From contig JAZGVH010000002.1 of NCBI GenBank assembly GCA_039889245.1, positions 3,782,001 to 3,846,000 on the forward strand: 64,000 nt of DNA. The letters are read 5' to 3'. The translations under genes were made by a program, and so were the position numbers. Origin of the DNA: Dermatophilaceae bacterium Soc4.6. GTDB lineage: Bacteria; Actinomycetota; Actinomycetes; Actinomycetales; Dermatophilaceae. The notes under the pieces are model-generated. The model searched no databases, was not told the origin of the DNA, and was given only the letters and a program-made list of their open reading frames with translations. This document shows, in pieces, positions 27,742-36,810 of the stretch. How positions within the stretch are numbered: the first letter of the stretch is position 1; each line of letters opens with the position of its first letter.

Positions 27742-28368
27742 ATGGACGGCGGCGTCATCGAGATCCCCATGGAGCACGTGGTCCCGGCCGGTGCGCTGGG
27801 TCCTGAGCCGGTGCGGCTCGAGGTGCGCGCTCACCTCTCGCCGCACGAGACCGGCCTGGTCCTCGTCGACACCGGCATGGACCCGTCAGGGCGAGACCTC
27901 GACGCCGCGCTCGCCCGGTCGGGCGCCTCGTGGTCCGACGTCTCCCACGTTGTCGTCACCCACGCCCACCCCGACCACGTCGGTGCGCTCGACCACGTCC
28001 GTCGGGCCGCACCGGCCGCCACGGTGCTCGCGCACCCCCTCGAGGCGGTCGCGGAGGCGCAGTCCCTCGTGGACGGTCAGCGGGTGGGGAGGCTGCGAGC
28101 CGTGGCCACCCCGGGCCACACGGCGGGACATCTGAGCCTCCTCGACGAAGCTGGGGGCGTGCTGCTCGTGGGTGACTGCCTGGGCTCGGTGGGCGCCGTC
28201 CTCGTCAGGGCCCCCGAGCAGTTCACCGCGGATGCCCGGCGGGCCGAGCAGTCGCTGCACCTGCTGCGCACCTTCCGCGGGACCCGCCTGCTCTTCTCCC
28301 ACGGCGCCGAGCTCGAAGACCCGTGGCCGAGCCTCGACGTCCTGCTGGACGCCCTGCCGGAGGTCTGA
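27742..28368 (+). CDS. MBL-fold metallo-hydrolase
   Basis: 208 residues with the metallo-beta-lactamase signature THAHPDHVG (His74, His76, Asp78, His79). The third metal His lies in ATPGHTAGHLS, the bridging Asp in LLVGDCLG and the last His in LLFSHGAE. This is a complete dinuclear metal set, so a hydrolase such as a glyoxalase II-like or lactonase enzyme is likely. The substrate is not known. It is followed 81 bp later by hrpA in the same direction, which seems to have its own promoter. Confidence 0.88.
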   Translation: MDGGVIEIPMEHVVPAGALGPEPVRLEVRAHLSPHETGLVLVDTGMDPSGRDLDAALARSGASWSDVSHVVVTHAHPDHVGALDHVRRAAPAATVLAHPLEAVAEAQSLVDGQRVGRLRAVATPGHTAGHLSLLDEAGGVLLVGDCLGSVGAVLVRAPEQFTADARRAEQSLHLLRTFRGTRLLFSHGAELEDPWPSLDVLLDALPEV

Positions 28369-28435
28369 CGCGCGCATCGTGCACCCCGGCGGCCGGACGC
28401 CCCGAGGCGAGGAGCGTGCCGACGCTCGCCCTACG

Positions 28436-28441
28436 TAGACT
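28436..28441 (+). promoter_or_regulatory. Leaderless -10 box TAGACT
   Basis: TAGACT ends eight bases before GTG 28450 of hrpA with no ribosome-binding site between, another instance of the pattern at 5457, 27730 and 61400. Confidence 0.45.
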
Positions 28442-28449
28442 CGTCCCTC

Positions 28450-31400
28450 GTGCCTGCCCCGCCCGATCCTGCGCCCGAGGCGGGGCGTCGACGCCGCGGG
28501 AGGCGCCGGCCCCGGACGCCGGCGGCCCCGCCCGACGGCACGGCCCCGGCGAGCCCGCCCGTCGGCGCCCGGCGACCGACCGGCCGCGGGGCCGAGCGGA
28601 TCGAGCGGATCGAGCGACGCCGGGCCGCGGTGCCGCCCATCACCTACCCCGACCTGCCGGTCACGGCCCGCCGGGAGGACATCGCCGCCGCGATCCGCGA
28701 CCACCAGGTCGTCGTCGTCGCGGGGGAGACGGGCTCGGGCAAGACCACCCAGATCCCCAAGATCTGTCTCGAGCTCGGCCGAGGGGTCGAGGGCATGATC
28801 GGGCACACCCAGCCGCGACGGATCGCGGCCCGGTCGGTCGCGGAGCGCATCGCCGACGAGCTCGGCGTGCCGCTCGGTGGGGCCATCGGCTACCAGGTGC
28901 GGTTCACCGACCACTCCAGCGGCGACACCCTGGTCAAGGTCATGACCGACGGCATCCTGCTCGCCGAGCTGCAGCGCGACCGCGAGCTGCGCCGGTACGA
29001 CACGATCATCATCGACGAGGCCCACGAGCGCAGCCTCAACATCGACTTCATCCTCGGCTACCTCGCGCAGCTGCTGCCGCGCCGGCCCGACCTCAAGGTG
29101 ATCATCACCTCGGCCACCATCGACCCGCAGCGGTTCGCCGACCACTTCGCGACGCCCGGACACCCGGTGCCGGTCATCGAGGTGTCGGGCCGCACCTTCC
29201 CGGTTGAGGTCCGCTACCGTCCCCTCGCCACCGAGCCGGCCGCCGACGCCGACGAGGACGACCCGGGGGAGCGTCAGACGCAGGACCGCGACCAGACCAC
29301 CGGCATCACCGACGCCGTGATGGAGCTGTGGACCGAGCGCCATCACGGCGACGACGACGACATCCTCGTCTTCCTCAGCGGCGAGAGGGAGATCCGTGAC
29401 GCTGCCGAGGCGCTGGAGGCCCTCGCGCTGCCGATGACCGAGGTGCTCCCGCTCTTCGGTCGGCTCTCTGCGGCCGAGCAGCACCGGGTCTTCGGTCGGC
29501 GCCCATCGGGCGTCAACCGTCGGGTGGTCCTGGCCACCAACGTCGCCGAGACCTCGCTGACCGTGCCCGGTATCCGCTACGTCGTCGACACGGGCACGGC
29601 GCGCATCTCGCGCTACAGCCAGCGCACCAAGGTGCAACGCCTGCCGATCGAGGCGGTCAGCCGGGCCAGCGCCGACCAGCGCAAGGGCCGCTGCGGCAGG
29701 GTCTCCGACGGCATCTGCATTAGGCTCTACTCCGAGGACGACTTCCTCTCGCGGCCGGAGTTCACCGACCCCGAGATCCTGCGCACCAACCTCGCATCGG
29801 TCATCCTGCAGATGACCTCGCTGGGCCTCGGTGAGGTCGCCCGCTTCCCCTTCGTCGACCCCCCTGACTCCCGCTCGGTCATCGACGGGGTCCGGCTCCT
29901 CGAGGAGCTGGGGGCGATCGAGCCGGAGGAGGTCTCGAACCGGCCGGGGGAGGGCGGTGCGGCGAGCCGCACTCGCCGGCTCACGGCCTACGGTCGCACC
30001 ATCGCCCTGCTGCCGGTCGACCCGCGCCTGGCGCGGATGGTGATCGAGGCCGACCGACGAGGCTGCCTGCGCGAGGTGCTCGTCATCGTCGCGGCCCTGT
30101 CGATCCAGGACCCGCGCGAGCGGCCCCTCGACAAGCGGGAGCTGGCTGCCGCCTCGCACAAACGCTTCGCGGTCGACGACAGTGACTTCGGTGCCTACCT
30201 GCGGCTGTGGACCTATCTCATGGAGCAACAGAAGTCGTTGTCCGGCAGCGCTTTTCGTCGCCTGTGCAAGTCCGAGTACCTCCACTTCCTGCGCATCCGC
30301 GAGTGGCAGGACCTGCACAGCCAGCTGCGGGCGGCGGCCAGGCAGTCGGGCTTCGACACCTCGCAGCGCACGGCCGAGGAGGACGCCGAGCCCGACCTCG
30401 ACTCCGTGCACCAGTCGCTGCTCTCGGGCCTGCTCTCCCAGGTGGGCAGCCGCGACGAGGTGAAGCGCGACTACCTCGGCGCCCGTTCCGTGCACTTCTC
30501 GCTCTCGCCCGGCAGCACCCTTGCGCGCAAGCCGCCTCAGTTCGTCATGGCCGGCGAGCTCGTCGAGACCAACCGCATGTGGGCGCGCGCCTGCGCGCGC
30601 ATCGACCCGGCCTGGGCCGAGGACCTCGGTGCCCACCTCGTCAAGCGCTCCTACTCCGAGCCCACCTGGTCGTCGCGGCGCGGCAGCGCCGTCGCCACGG
30701 AGCGCGTCACCCTGTACGGCGTGCCGATCGTCACCGCCCGCACGGTGGGCTACGCCGCGGTCGACCCGGTCGAGGCCCGGCGGCTCTTCATCCAGCGGGC
30801 GCTGGTCGAGGGCGACTGGACGACGCGGCACCGCTTCTACGCCGACAACGTCCGGCTGGTCGAACGGCTGCGCGAGCTCGAGGCGCGCACCAGGCGCCGC
30901 GACATCGTCGTCGACGACGAGACGGTGCAGGCGTTCTACGACGAGCGACTGCCCGAGGCGATCGTCTCGGCCCGACACTTCGACACCTGGTGGAAGCGCG
31001 AGTCACGTCGCCGGCCGACGCTGCTCGACTTTACCGAAGAGCTGCTGGTGCGTGACAGCGCCCGCTCCGTCGACCGCGACGCCTACCCGTCGACCTGGGT
31101 GCAGGGCGACCTCAGCCTGCCCCTGACCTACCAGTTCGAGCCCGGGGTCGCCGAGGACGGTGTCACCGTGCACGTGCCCGTCGAGGTGCTCAACCAGGTC
31201 AGCGCCGACGGCTTCGACTGGCAGGTGCCCGGTCTGCGAGAAGAGCTGGTCACGGCCCTGCTGCGCACCCTGCCGAAGATCACCCGCCGGCTCCTGGTGC
31301 CGGCGCCCGAGCACGCGGCCGCCACGGTGCGGGCGCTGCGGGAGCGGGGCCTCGGGGTGGCCGACGGCCCGCTCGTCACCGTCCTGCCGCGAGTGCTCCG

Positions 31401-32466
31401 CCAGACGCACGGCGTGATGATCGCCCAGGCCGACTGGGACCTCGAGCGCGTGCCGGCCCATCTGCGCGTCACCTTCTCCGTCGAGGACACTCGGGGACGG
31501 GTGATCGCGGCCGGCCCCGACCTCGAGGCCCTCCGGGCCGTTGCCGCCCCTCAGCTGCGCCAGCAGGTGGCCCGGGCCGGAGTCGGCCTGGCCCGCTCGG
31601 GGCTGACCTCGTGGACGGTCGGCGACGTGCCGGTCGAGGTGACCACCTCAGGGTCCGGTGGGCTCACGGTCCAGGGCTTCCCCGCCCTCGTCGACGACGG
31701 CGGATCGGTCTCGCTGCAGGTGCTGCCGACCCTCACCGAGGCCCGCACCGAGCACCGGGTCGGCGTCCGACGCCTGCTCGTGCTCGGGACGTCACCGCCC
31801 TGGAAGCAGGTGCTCGCGCGTCTGACCAACACGCAGAAGCTCGCGCTGGGGCACAACCCCCACGGCTCGGTCGCGGCGCTGCTCGCCGACTGCCTGGAGT
31901 GCGCGGTGGACGCGATCAGCGCCGAGCACGTGCCGCACGAGGTGCGCAGCGAGGCCGACTTCGACGCAGCGTTGGCCGCGGTGCGCACCCACGCGGCCAG
32001 CCGGGTCCTGCAGGTCGTGGGGCTGGTCGAGCCCGTGCTGGCCAAGCACCTGAAGGCGGTCAACCAGCTCGAGGCCCTGCGCTCGCCAGCCCTACGAGAC
32101 CTCGTGGCCGACGTGCGGTCGCAGCTGGCCGAGCTCGTGCGCCCCGGGTTCGTGGCCGAGACCGGCTTCACCCGGCTGCGCGACCTCGACCGCTACCTCG
32201 AGGGAGTGCTCGTGCGGCTGGAGCGCGCGCCCACCGATCCCGCCCGCGACGGGACGTCGCTCGACGAGGTGCTGGTGGCCGAGCGGGCCTACGCGCAGCT
32301 GCTCGAGGTCCTGCGGCCGGCGCAGCGGGCGAGTGACCCCGTCGTGGCCATCGGCTGGATGGTCGAGGAGCTGCGGGTCTCGCTCTTTGCCCAGCGTCTC
32401 GGTACGGCCCACCCGGTCTCGGTCAAACGGATCCTTCGGGCAGTCGCTGCGGTGACCCGCGACTGA
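28450..32466 (+). CDS. hrpA: ATP-dependent RNA helicase HrpA
   Basis: 1338 residues, close to the 1300 of E. coli HrpA. After a disordered Pro/Arg-rich N-terminus (about 60 residues) comes a DEAH-box core: Walker A GETGSGKT (92-99), DEAH in IIDEAHERSLN (189-192), ITSATID, and QRKGRCGR motif VI near residue 415. The helicase-associated and OB domains follow, then the long C-terminal DUF3418 region (from about 750) that marks HrpA. In E. coli it helps mRNA processing and ribosome rescue. It is uninterrupted, starts at GTG and looks fully functional. Confidence 0.95.
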   Translation: MPAPPDPAPEAGRRRRGRRRPRTPAAPPDGTAPASPPVGARRPTGRGAERIERIERRRAAVPPITYPDLPVTARREDIAAAIRDHQVVVVAGETGSGKTTQIPKICLELGRGVEGMIGHTQPRRIAARSVAERIADELGVPLGGAIGYQVRFTDHSSGDTLVKVMTDGILLAELQRDRELRRYDTIIIDEAHERSLNIDFILGYLAQLLPRRPDLKVIITSATIDPQRFADHFATPGHPVPVIEVSGRTFPVEVRYRPLATEPAADADEDDPGERQTQDRDQTTGITDAVMELWTERHHGDDDDILVFLSGEREIRDAAEALEALALPMTEVLPLFGRLSAAEQHRVFGRRPSGVNRRVVLATNVAETSLTVPGIRYVVDTGTARISRYSQRTKVQRLPIEAVSRASADQRKGRCGRVSDGICIRLYSEDDFLSRPEFTDPEILRTNLASVILQMTSLGLGEVARFPFVDPPDSRSVIDGVRLLEELGAIEPEEVSNRPGEGGAASRTRRLTAYGRTIALLPVDPRLARMVIEADRRGCLREVLVIVAALSIQDPRERPLDKRELAAASHKRFAVDDSDFGAYLRLWTYLMEQQKSLSGSAFRRLCKSEYLHFLRIREWQDLHSQLRAAARQSGFDTSQRTAEEDAEPDLDSVHQSLLSGLLSQVGSRDEVKRDYLGARSVHFSLSPGSTLARKPPQFVMAGELVETNRMWARACARIDPAWAEDLGAHLVKRSYSEPTWSSRRGSAVATERVTLYGVPIVTARTVGYAAVDPVEARRLFIQRALVEGDWTTRHRFYADNVRLVERLRELEARTRRRDIVVDDETVQAFYDERLPEAIVSARHFDTWWKRESRRRPTLLDFTEELLVRDSARSVDRDAYPSTWVQGDLSLPLTYQFEPGVAEDGVTVHVPVEVLNQVSADGFDWQVPGLREELVTALLRTLPKITRRLLVPAPEHAAATVRALRERGLGVADGPLVTVLPRVLRQTHGVMIAQADWDLERVPAHLRVTFSVEDTRGRVIAAGPDLEALRAVAAPQLRQQVARAGVGLARSGLTSWTVGDVPVEVTTSGSGGLTVQGFPALVDDGGSVSLQVLPTLTEARTEHRVGVRRLLVLGTSPPWKQVLARLTNTQKLALGHNPHGSVAALLADCLECAVDAISAEHVPHEVRSEADFDAALAAVRTHAASRVLQVVGLVEPVLAKHLKAVNQLEALRSPALRDLVADVRSQLAELVRPGFVAETGFTRLRDLDRYLEGVLVRLERAPTDPARDGTSLDEVLVAERAYAQLLEVLRPAQRASDPVVAIGWMVEELRVSLFAQRLGTAHPVSVKRILRAVAAVTRD

Positions 32467-32611
32467 CGGCACACTGGGTGCAGGTGACCGGGACGCGACC
32501 GGGCAGGTCCACGGAATCACCCGCCCCCACCGGGCGTTGAGCAGGACGTGGAGCCGGGTAGTCCCCGCGCACCACCAGTGACACCCAGCAGACCGAGGAA
32601 GAAGGCTCGCC

Positions 32612-33568
32612 GTGCAGGATCCCACCGCCCTCTACCGCTTCGAGACGGACACGCACCCCGGTGCGGCCAGTGCCTCGGTGCTGATGGTGTCGCTCGGCGG
32701 TTTCGTCGACGCCGGGCGCACCCAGCAGGTCTTTACCGACCACCTGCTGCAGACGCACGAGCACAGCGTCGTCGCGTCGTTCGACGTCGACCAGCTGCTC
32801 GACTACCGGCAGCGGCGACCGGCCATGACGTTCGACCGTGACCGCTGGACGAGCTATGACGACCCGTCCCTGCTGCTCTACCGCCTGGTCGACCGCGACG
32901 GCACACCCTTCCTGCTGCTCGCGGGGATCGAGCCCGACTACCAGTGGGAGCGGGTGGTCGAGGCGGTCACCGGCCTGATCCGGGTCCTCGGCGTCGACCT
33001 CACGGTCAGCGTCCACGGCATCCCGATGGCGGTGCCGCACACCCGTCCGATCGGTCTGACGGCCCACGCGACGGACCCCCGGCTCATCTCCGTCCACGAG
33101 AGCGTCTTCGGTGCGGTGCAGGTGCCCGGCAGCCTGTCGTCGCTGCTCGAGCTGCGCCTGGGTGAGTCCGGTCGTGACGCCCTCGGCTTCGCCGTGCACG
33201 TGCCGCACTACCTCGGGCAGGCCGAGTTCCCCGACGCTGCCCTGGCCGGCCTCGGTGCGGTCATCGCCGCCACCGGCCTCAACCTCGTCACCGCCGACCT
33301 CGCGGCCTCGGCGGGCCTCAACCGCGCCCAGCTGGCCACCGAGGTCGCCGGCTCCGACGAGGTCCAGGGCGTCGTCGAGGCGCTGGAGCGCCAGTACGAC
33401 ACCTTCATGGAGGGGCGTCAGCGGCCGAGCCTGCTCGCCACCGAGATCTCCGAGCTGCCCTCGGCCGACGAGATCGGCGCCGAGCTCGAGGCCTTCCTCG
33501 CGGAGGTCGGCGGCGCTGACGGGGCTGACGGCGCCGACGGGCCTGACGAGGCAGACGGCTCCGCCTGA
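32612..33568 (+). CDS. PAC2 family (proteasome assembly chaperone-like) protein
   Basis: 318 residues from GTG 32612. The PAC2 core spans about 20-250, with SVLMVSLGGFVDAGRTQQVF, FDVDQLLDYRQRRPAMTFDRDRW and VHVPHYLGQAEFPDAALAGL all typical of the actinobacterial branch. PAC2 proteins chaperone 20S proteasome assembly in eukaryotes; bacterial members have no proven role. The C-terminus is a low-complexity Gly-Ala-Asp repeat ending at the stop. An AGGAAGAAGG purine site precedes the start. No proteasome gene is in the window. Confidence 0.88.
   Translation: MQDPTALYRFETDTHPGAASASVLMVSLGGFVDAGRTQQVFTDHLLQTHEHSVVASFDVDQLLDYRQRRPAMTFDRDRWTSYDDPSLLLYRLVDRDGTPFLLLAGIEPDYQWERVVEAVTGLIRVLGVDLTVSVHGIPMAVPHTRPIGLTAHATDPRLISVHESVFGAVQVPGSLSSLLELRLGESGRDALGFAVHVPHYLGQAEFPDAALAGLGAVIAATGLNLVTADLAASAGLNRAQLATEVAGSDEVQGVVEALERQYDTFMEGRQRPSLLATEISELPSADEIGAELEAFLAEVGGADGADGADGPDEADGSA
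33514..33560 (+). repeat. Gly-Ala-Asp coding repeat at PAC2 C-terminus
   Basis: Imperfect 9-bp units (GGCGCTGAC, GGGGCTGAC, GGCGCCGAC) encode G-A-D triplets. The same unit recurs on the opposite strand at 33902-33956 inside the neighbouring polymerase gene, giving an inverted pair about 350 bp apart. Confidence 0.6.
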
Positions 33569-33588
33569 CCGGCGGGGGAGAGGGGGGC

Positions 33589-35349
33589 TCAGTCCTTCGC
33601 CTGCGACCAGCGGGTGACGATGCTGGTATCGGCCACGAACCTCACGTGGTCCCCGCCCGCCCACCGCCTCGCGGCGTCGATGAGGCACCGATCGAGCAGG
33701 TCGGCCACCTCGGCAGCGCGAGCCTCGGGGCTGTGCACCAGCAGCTCGTCGTGCAGGCACAGGACGATCTGGGCCCCGAGAGGGGTGATCGCGTGGCGCA
33801 CGGTCGCGGCCCACGCCTTGAACAGCTCGGCTGCCGCCCCCTGGATCACCGCGTTGCGGGCAAAGCGACCACGGGCCGAGTCGACCGCCCGGTCCCTCGA
33901 CCTGTCGGCCCCGTCAGCAGTGTCAGCGCCGTCGGCCCCGCCAGCGCCGTCGGCTCCCGATGGAGACGACGCGACGCCGGGGATGACCCGGTCGAAGGGG
34001 AGCAGGCGCCCGCCGAAGGTGCGCAGGGGGCGACGCGCCACCCCCGCGGCATACGCGTCGTCGAGCAGCTTCATGGCCACGGGGTAGGCGCGCTCCAGGT
34101 CCTTGAGGGCCTCACCGGCAGCACCGGACCGCTGCCCGTACATCGCGGCCAGGACGGCGATCTTGGCGACCGACCGCTCGACCCGCAGCTTCGCGGCGAC
34201 CGGGGCGTAGAGGTCGTCGGCCGCGCTGGCCTCGGCGAAGGCGCGGTCGCCCGAGACGACCGCCAGCACGCGAGGTTCCACCTGCCCGAGGTCGGCCCGC
34301 ACGAAGACGTGCCCGGCACGGGCGGCCACTGCGGGGCGCAGGGGGGCGGGCAGGTTGTGCAGGCCGTTCTGGGCCGTCATCCGGCCGGCCGCACCGTCGC
34401 AGGCGCTCCAGGCTCCCCGCAGACGGTCGTCCGCCCCCACGTTCTCGTCGAGCCACCGGTATCCGTAGGTCGTGGCGATCCGCTCGTCCTTGCGCCACTG
34501 CAGGAGCGCCTCGACCAAGGGGTGGGTCGAGGCAAAGGGCTGGAGCACGTGAGCCCGGGTGTTGGGCACGCTCACCCCCACCGCCGTGAGGAGGTCACGG
34601 ACCTGGGTGGGGTTGCGCAGGTCGACCGACTCCCGCCCGGGCGCGTGTCGCAGCACCTCACGGTCACGGGCCCGCCGTATGCGCAGGGCGTCGGTGTCGT
34701 CGTGGGGGCGGGGGCCGGCGCTGCCCTCGATCAGCGCCACGGCGGTCGGTCGGTCAACCGGGAGCCCGTCGCGCTCGAGCTCGAGGCACAGCAGCGCCGC
34801 CGCCGACTCGGAGTGGGCAGTGCTCGTGGCCCGCGCGCCCAGACCGGCGATGAGCAGCGCCTGGCGGCGGCCCAGCTCGGCGAGGGCGCCGGCTGCGGCG
34901 GTGAGTCGCGCGGGGGTGGAGGCCCAGCTCGGGTCGAAGGCGTCGGGGCGCAGGTGGCCGTCGGCCCGCACGGGTGACTCCGGGTCATCGCCGTCTCCGT
35001 GGTCGGTGCCGTGGGTCGCGTGGGCGAAGTCGAAGAGGTCGCCACCGACCGCGGTGGGGACGGTGGCCGGATCGAGCCCGGCAGCCACGGCCCACGCCAG
35101 GGACGGGCTGGCAGCCCACCCGCCGTGGAGGATCCGGTGGGCCTCGGCGACGTCCCACAACCGTGGGACGTGGACCCCCGGCCCGGTGAGCACCGCTCGA
35201 GCGACGGAGGCCGAAGCCACCAGCAGGCGAGTCGCACCGAGGCGCTCGCGGTCGGCGACCAGCTCGATCACCTCGGCGGTCGACCCCACCACCGCATCGG
35301 CTCCGCTGCCCACGACGGCCAGGTCGCCGACGCAGAGGAGGGGGATCAC
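33589..35349 (-). CDS. Bifunctional 3'-5' exonuclease/DNA polymerase (PolA-like)
   Basis: 586 residues from GTG 35349; longer upstream readings have no family support. The C-terminal half is a family A polymerase: motif A RADLGQVEPRVLAVVSGD near 350, motif B RSVAKIAVLAAMYGQ and motif C LCLHDELLVHSP near 530. The N-terminal third is a diverged exonuclease domain with weak active-site conservation. It is shorter than replicative Pol I and has no 5' nuclease domain; such second Pol I-like enzymes are common in actinobacteria and are thought to act in repair. A Gly-Ala-Asp linker (about 463-483) breaks the palm region before motif C. It is convergent with the PAC2 gene. Confidence 0.87.
   Translation of the reverse strand: MIPLLCVGDLAVVGSGADAVVGSTAEVIELVADRERLGATRLLVASASVARAVLTGPGVHVPRLWDVAEAHRILHGGWAASPSLAWAVAAGLDPATVPTAVGGDLFDFAHATHGTDHGDGDDPESPVRADGHLRPDAFDPSWASTPARLTAAAGALAELGRRQALLIAGLGARATSTAHSESAAALLCLELERDGLPVDRPTAVALIEGSAGPRPHDDTDALRIRRARDREVLRHAPGRESVDLRNPTQVRDLLTAVGVSVPNTRAHVLQPFASTHPLVEALLQWRKDERIATTYGYRWLDENVGADDRLRGAWSACDGAAGRMTAQNGLHNLPAPLRPAVAARAGHVFVRADLGQVEPRVLAVVSGDRAFAEASAADDLYAPVAAKLRVERSVAKIAVLAAMYGQRSGAAGEALKDLERAYPVAMKLLDDAYAAGVARRPLRTFGGRLLPFDRVIPGVASSPSGADGAGGADGADTADGADRSRDRAVDSARGRFARNAVIQGAAAELFKAWAATVRHAITPLGAQIVLCLHDELLVHSPEARAAEVADLLDRCLIDAARRWAGGDHVRFVADTSIVTRWSQAKD
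33902..33956 (-). repeat. Gly-Ala-Asp coding repeat inside the polymerase
   Basis: On the minus strand the units read GACGGCGCTGGC, GGGGCCGACGGC, GCTGAC and similar, encoding GADGAGGADGADTADGAD. It is a low-complexity insertion in a surface loop of the palm domain, near-identical in unit to the PAC2 tail repeat. Confidence 0.6.
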
Positions 35350-35484
35350 GGGACCAGTCTGTCCGACCCCTGCGACATCCCGACCCAGCCGCCGCTCGAC
35401 AACGGCGCAGTTGCGGACGTCGAGACCTCCCAGTTGGATGAGCACGACGTCCGACCGGGCGCCACGACGACAGGGAGCAGCACC

Positions 35485-36189
35485 GTGGGGATCTTCGGCA
35501 GCAAGGGTGGTGACACCGCATCGGCGCCGGGCACGGCACTGGAGCGGGCGGCGGGGCACAGGTCACCCGGGGGCCTTTCCGGCGCCGCGGCGGGTCTGGT
35601 CGAGCGGCTGCTCGACACCGGCATCGACGGGCGACGCCCGTTCGACGGGGCGGCCACGGTCGCGCAGGCCGCCCGTCGGGGGGCTGCCGACACCGAGAGC
35701 GCTATCGACAAGGTGGTGCGAGCCCACCTCGCGGCCGGTGGGGCAGGCGGCTTCGTCACCGGTCTCGGAGGCTTCGTCACCATGCCGGTGGCGCTCCCGG
35801 CCAACGTGCTGGAGTTCTACCTCGTGGCGACCCGCATGGTGGCCGCCATCGCAGCGCTGCGCGGCTACGACCTGCGGACCCCGCAGATCCGCACCGCGGT
35901 CCTGCTCACCCTCGTCGGTGCCGACGCCGACGACCTGCTCAAGAAGGCGGGGGTCGCGGGCGGGGGTCACCGGCTCACGAATCTCGCCGCCCAGCGACTG
36001 CCCGGCCCAGCGCTCATGGTGGTCAACAAGGGCATCGGATTCCGGCTCGTCTCGCAGGTCGGGCGCTCGACCCTGGCCCGCCTCGGCAAGGCGGTCCCGC
36101 TCGTCGGAGGTGCGGTGGGTGCCGGGCTCGACGTCTACCTGCTCAGGCGCATCGCCGACCACGCCCGCCGTGAGTTCCCGCCGCTCTGA
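35485..36189 (+). CDS. EcsC family protein
   Basis: 234 residues from GTG 35485 with a GGGAG site. An EcsC-like region covers most of the protein: GAADTESAIDKVVRAHLAAGG, then a hydrophobic GGAGGFVTGLGGFVTMPVALP segment near residue 90 and VLEFYLVATRMVAAIAALRGYD. It ends in a second glycine-rich hydrophobic stretch (VPLVGGAVGAGLDVYLLRRIADHA). The family is membrane-associated and of unknown activity; EcsC in Bacillus is encoded with an ABC exporter, which is absent here. It is divergent from the polymerase gene. Confidence 0.82.
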   Translation: MGIFGSKGGDTASAPGTALERAAGHRSPGGLSGAAAGLVERLLDTGIDGRRPFDGAATVAQAARRGAADTESAIDKVVRAHLAAGGAGGFVTGLGGFVTMPVALPANVLEFYLVATRMVAAIAALRGYDLRTPQIRTAVLLTLVGADADDLLKKAGVAGGGHRLTNLAAQRLPGPALMVVNKGIGFRLVSQVGRSTLARLGKAVPLVGGAVGAGLDVYLLRRIADHARREFPPL

Positions 36190-36345
36190 GGTGTCACGAA
36201 CGGGTCACATGAGGGCCCCCTGCCCGGTCCCGGGGGATCACCACGGGGGAGGACGACGTTGAGAGTCAAGGAGGCCGGCCGTCGGCAGAACCGTGCGCGG
36301 CCCGCGCCCACCCACGACCCACCCGCACTCGAGGAGTCAGAAACC

Positions 36346-36810
36346 ATGCCCGCAACGTCGCACCCCGGCCGTCCCGGACCCCGATCGCGCACGGGTCTGC
36401 TGCGCAACGTGGTGACCGCGCTACGCACGGCCCTGCGGCCGGGCACCCCCGGCGTGGCTGAGCGTGGCGCGGCGATCCCGCGGTTGGTCAAGGCGGTGGC
36501 GAGGGGTGACTACGTCGGCGTCAGCCGTGGACACCTCGGCATGCTTCTGCTCGCGGCCGTCTACGTCGTGTCACCGGTCGACCTGGTGCCTGAGGGCCTG
36601 CTCGGACTCTTCGGGCTCGCTGACGACGCCATCGTCGTGACGTGGCTCGCGGCCACGCTCGTGCACGACACCGAGGGCTTCCTGACCTGGGAGCGGACGC
36701 GGACGGCGACGGGTCACGACGGCACCGGCCACCGCGACGCGTGGGGTCGGCCGCAGGATGCGCCTGACCACCGGCCGGACGACACGGTGCGGGGTCACGT
36801 CGTCGGCTGA
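36346..36810 (+). CDS. YkvA family (DUF1232) membrane protein
   Basis: 154 residues from ATG 36346, chosen for its GAGGAG site; an in-frame GTG-like start further upstream lacks one. The DUF1232 core is LLLAAVYVVSPVDLVPEGLLGLFGLADDAIVVTWLA (about 68-105), where the S-P-x-D-L-x-P motif is diagnostic. The protein probably has two membrane or membrane-edge helices. The C-terminal 40 residues are charged and His/Asp-rich. Its last 16 bases overlap the convergent DUF4192 gene. Function in the family is not established. Confidence 0.82.
   Translation: MPATSHPGRPGPRSRTGLLRNVVTALRTALRPGTPGVAERGAAIPRLVKAVARGDYVGVSRGHLGMLLLAAVYVVSPVDLVPEGLLGLFGLADDAIVVTWLAATLVHDTEGFLTWERTRTATGHDGTGHRDAWGRPQDAPDHRPDDTVRGHVVG

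Noticed and set aside
27886-30978. A 1030-codon open frame on the minus strand opposite hrpA and the MBL gene
   Set aside because: Composition is that of a shadow frame (Arg/Gly/His/Val-rich, no domain), and the plus strand carries complete motif-bearing proteins.
36795-36810. A 16-bp overlap of convergent genes taken as a start/stop error
   Set aside because: Both proteins keep family length; short tail-to-tail overlaps are common in compact genomes.
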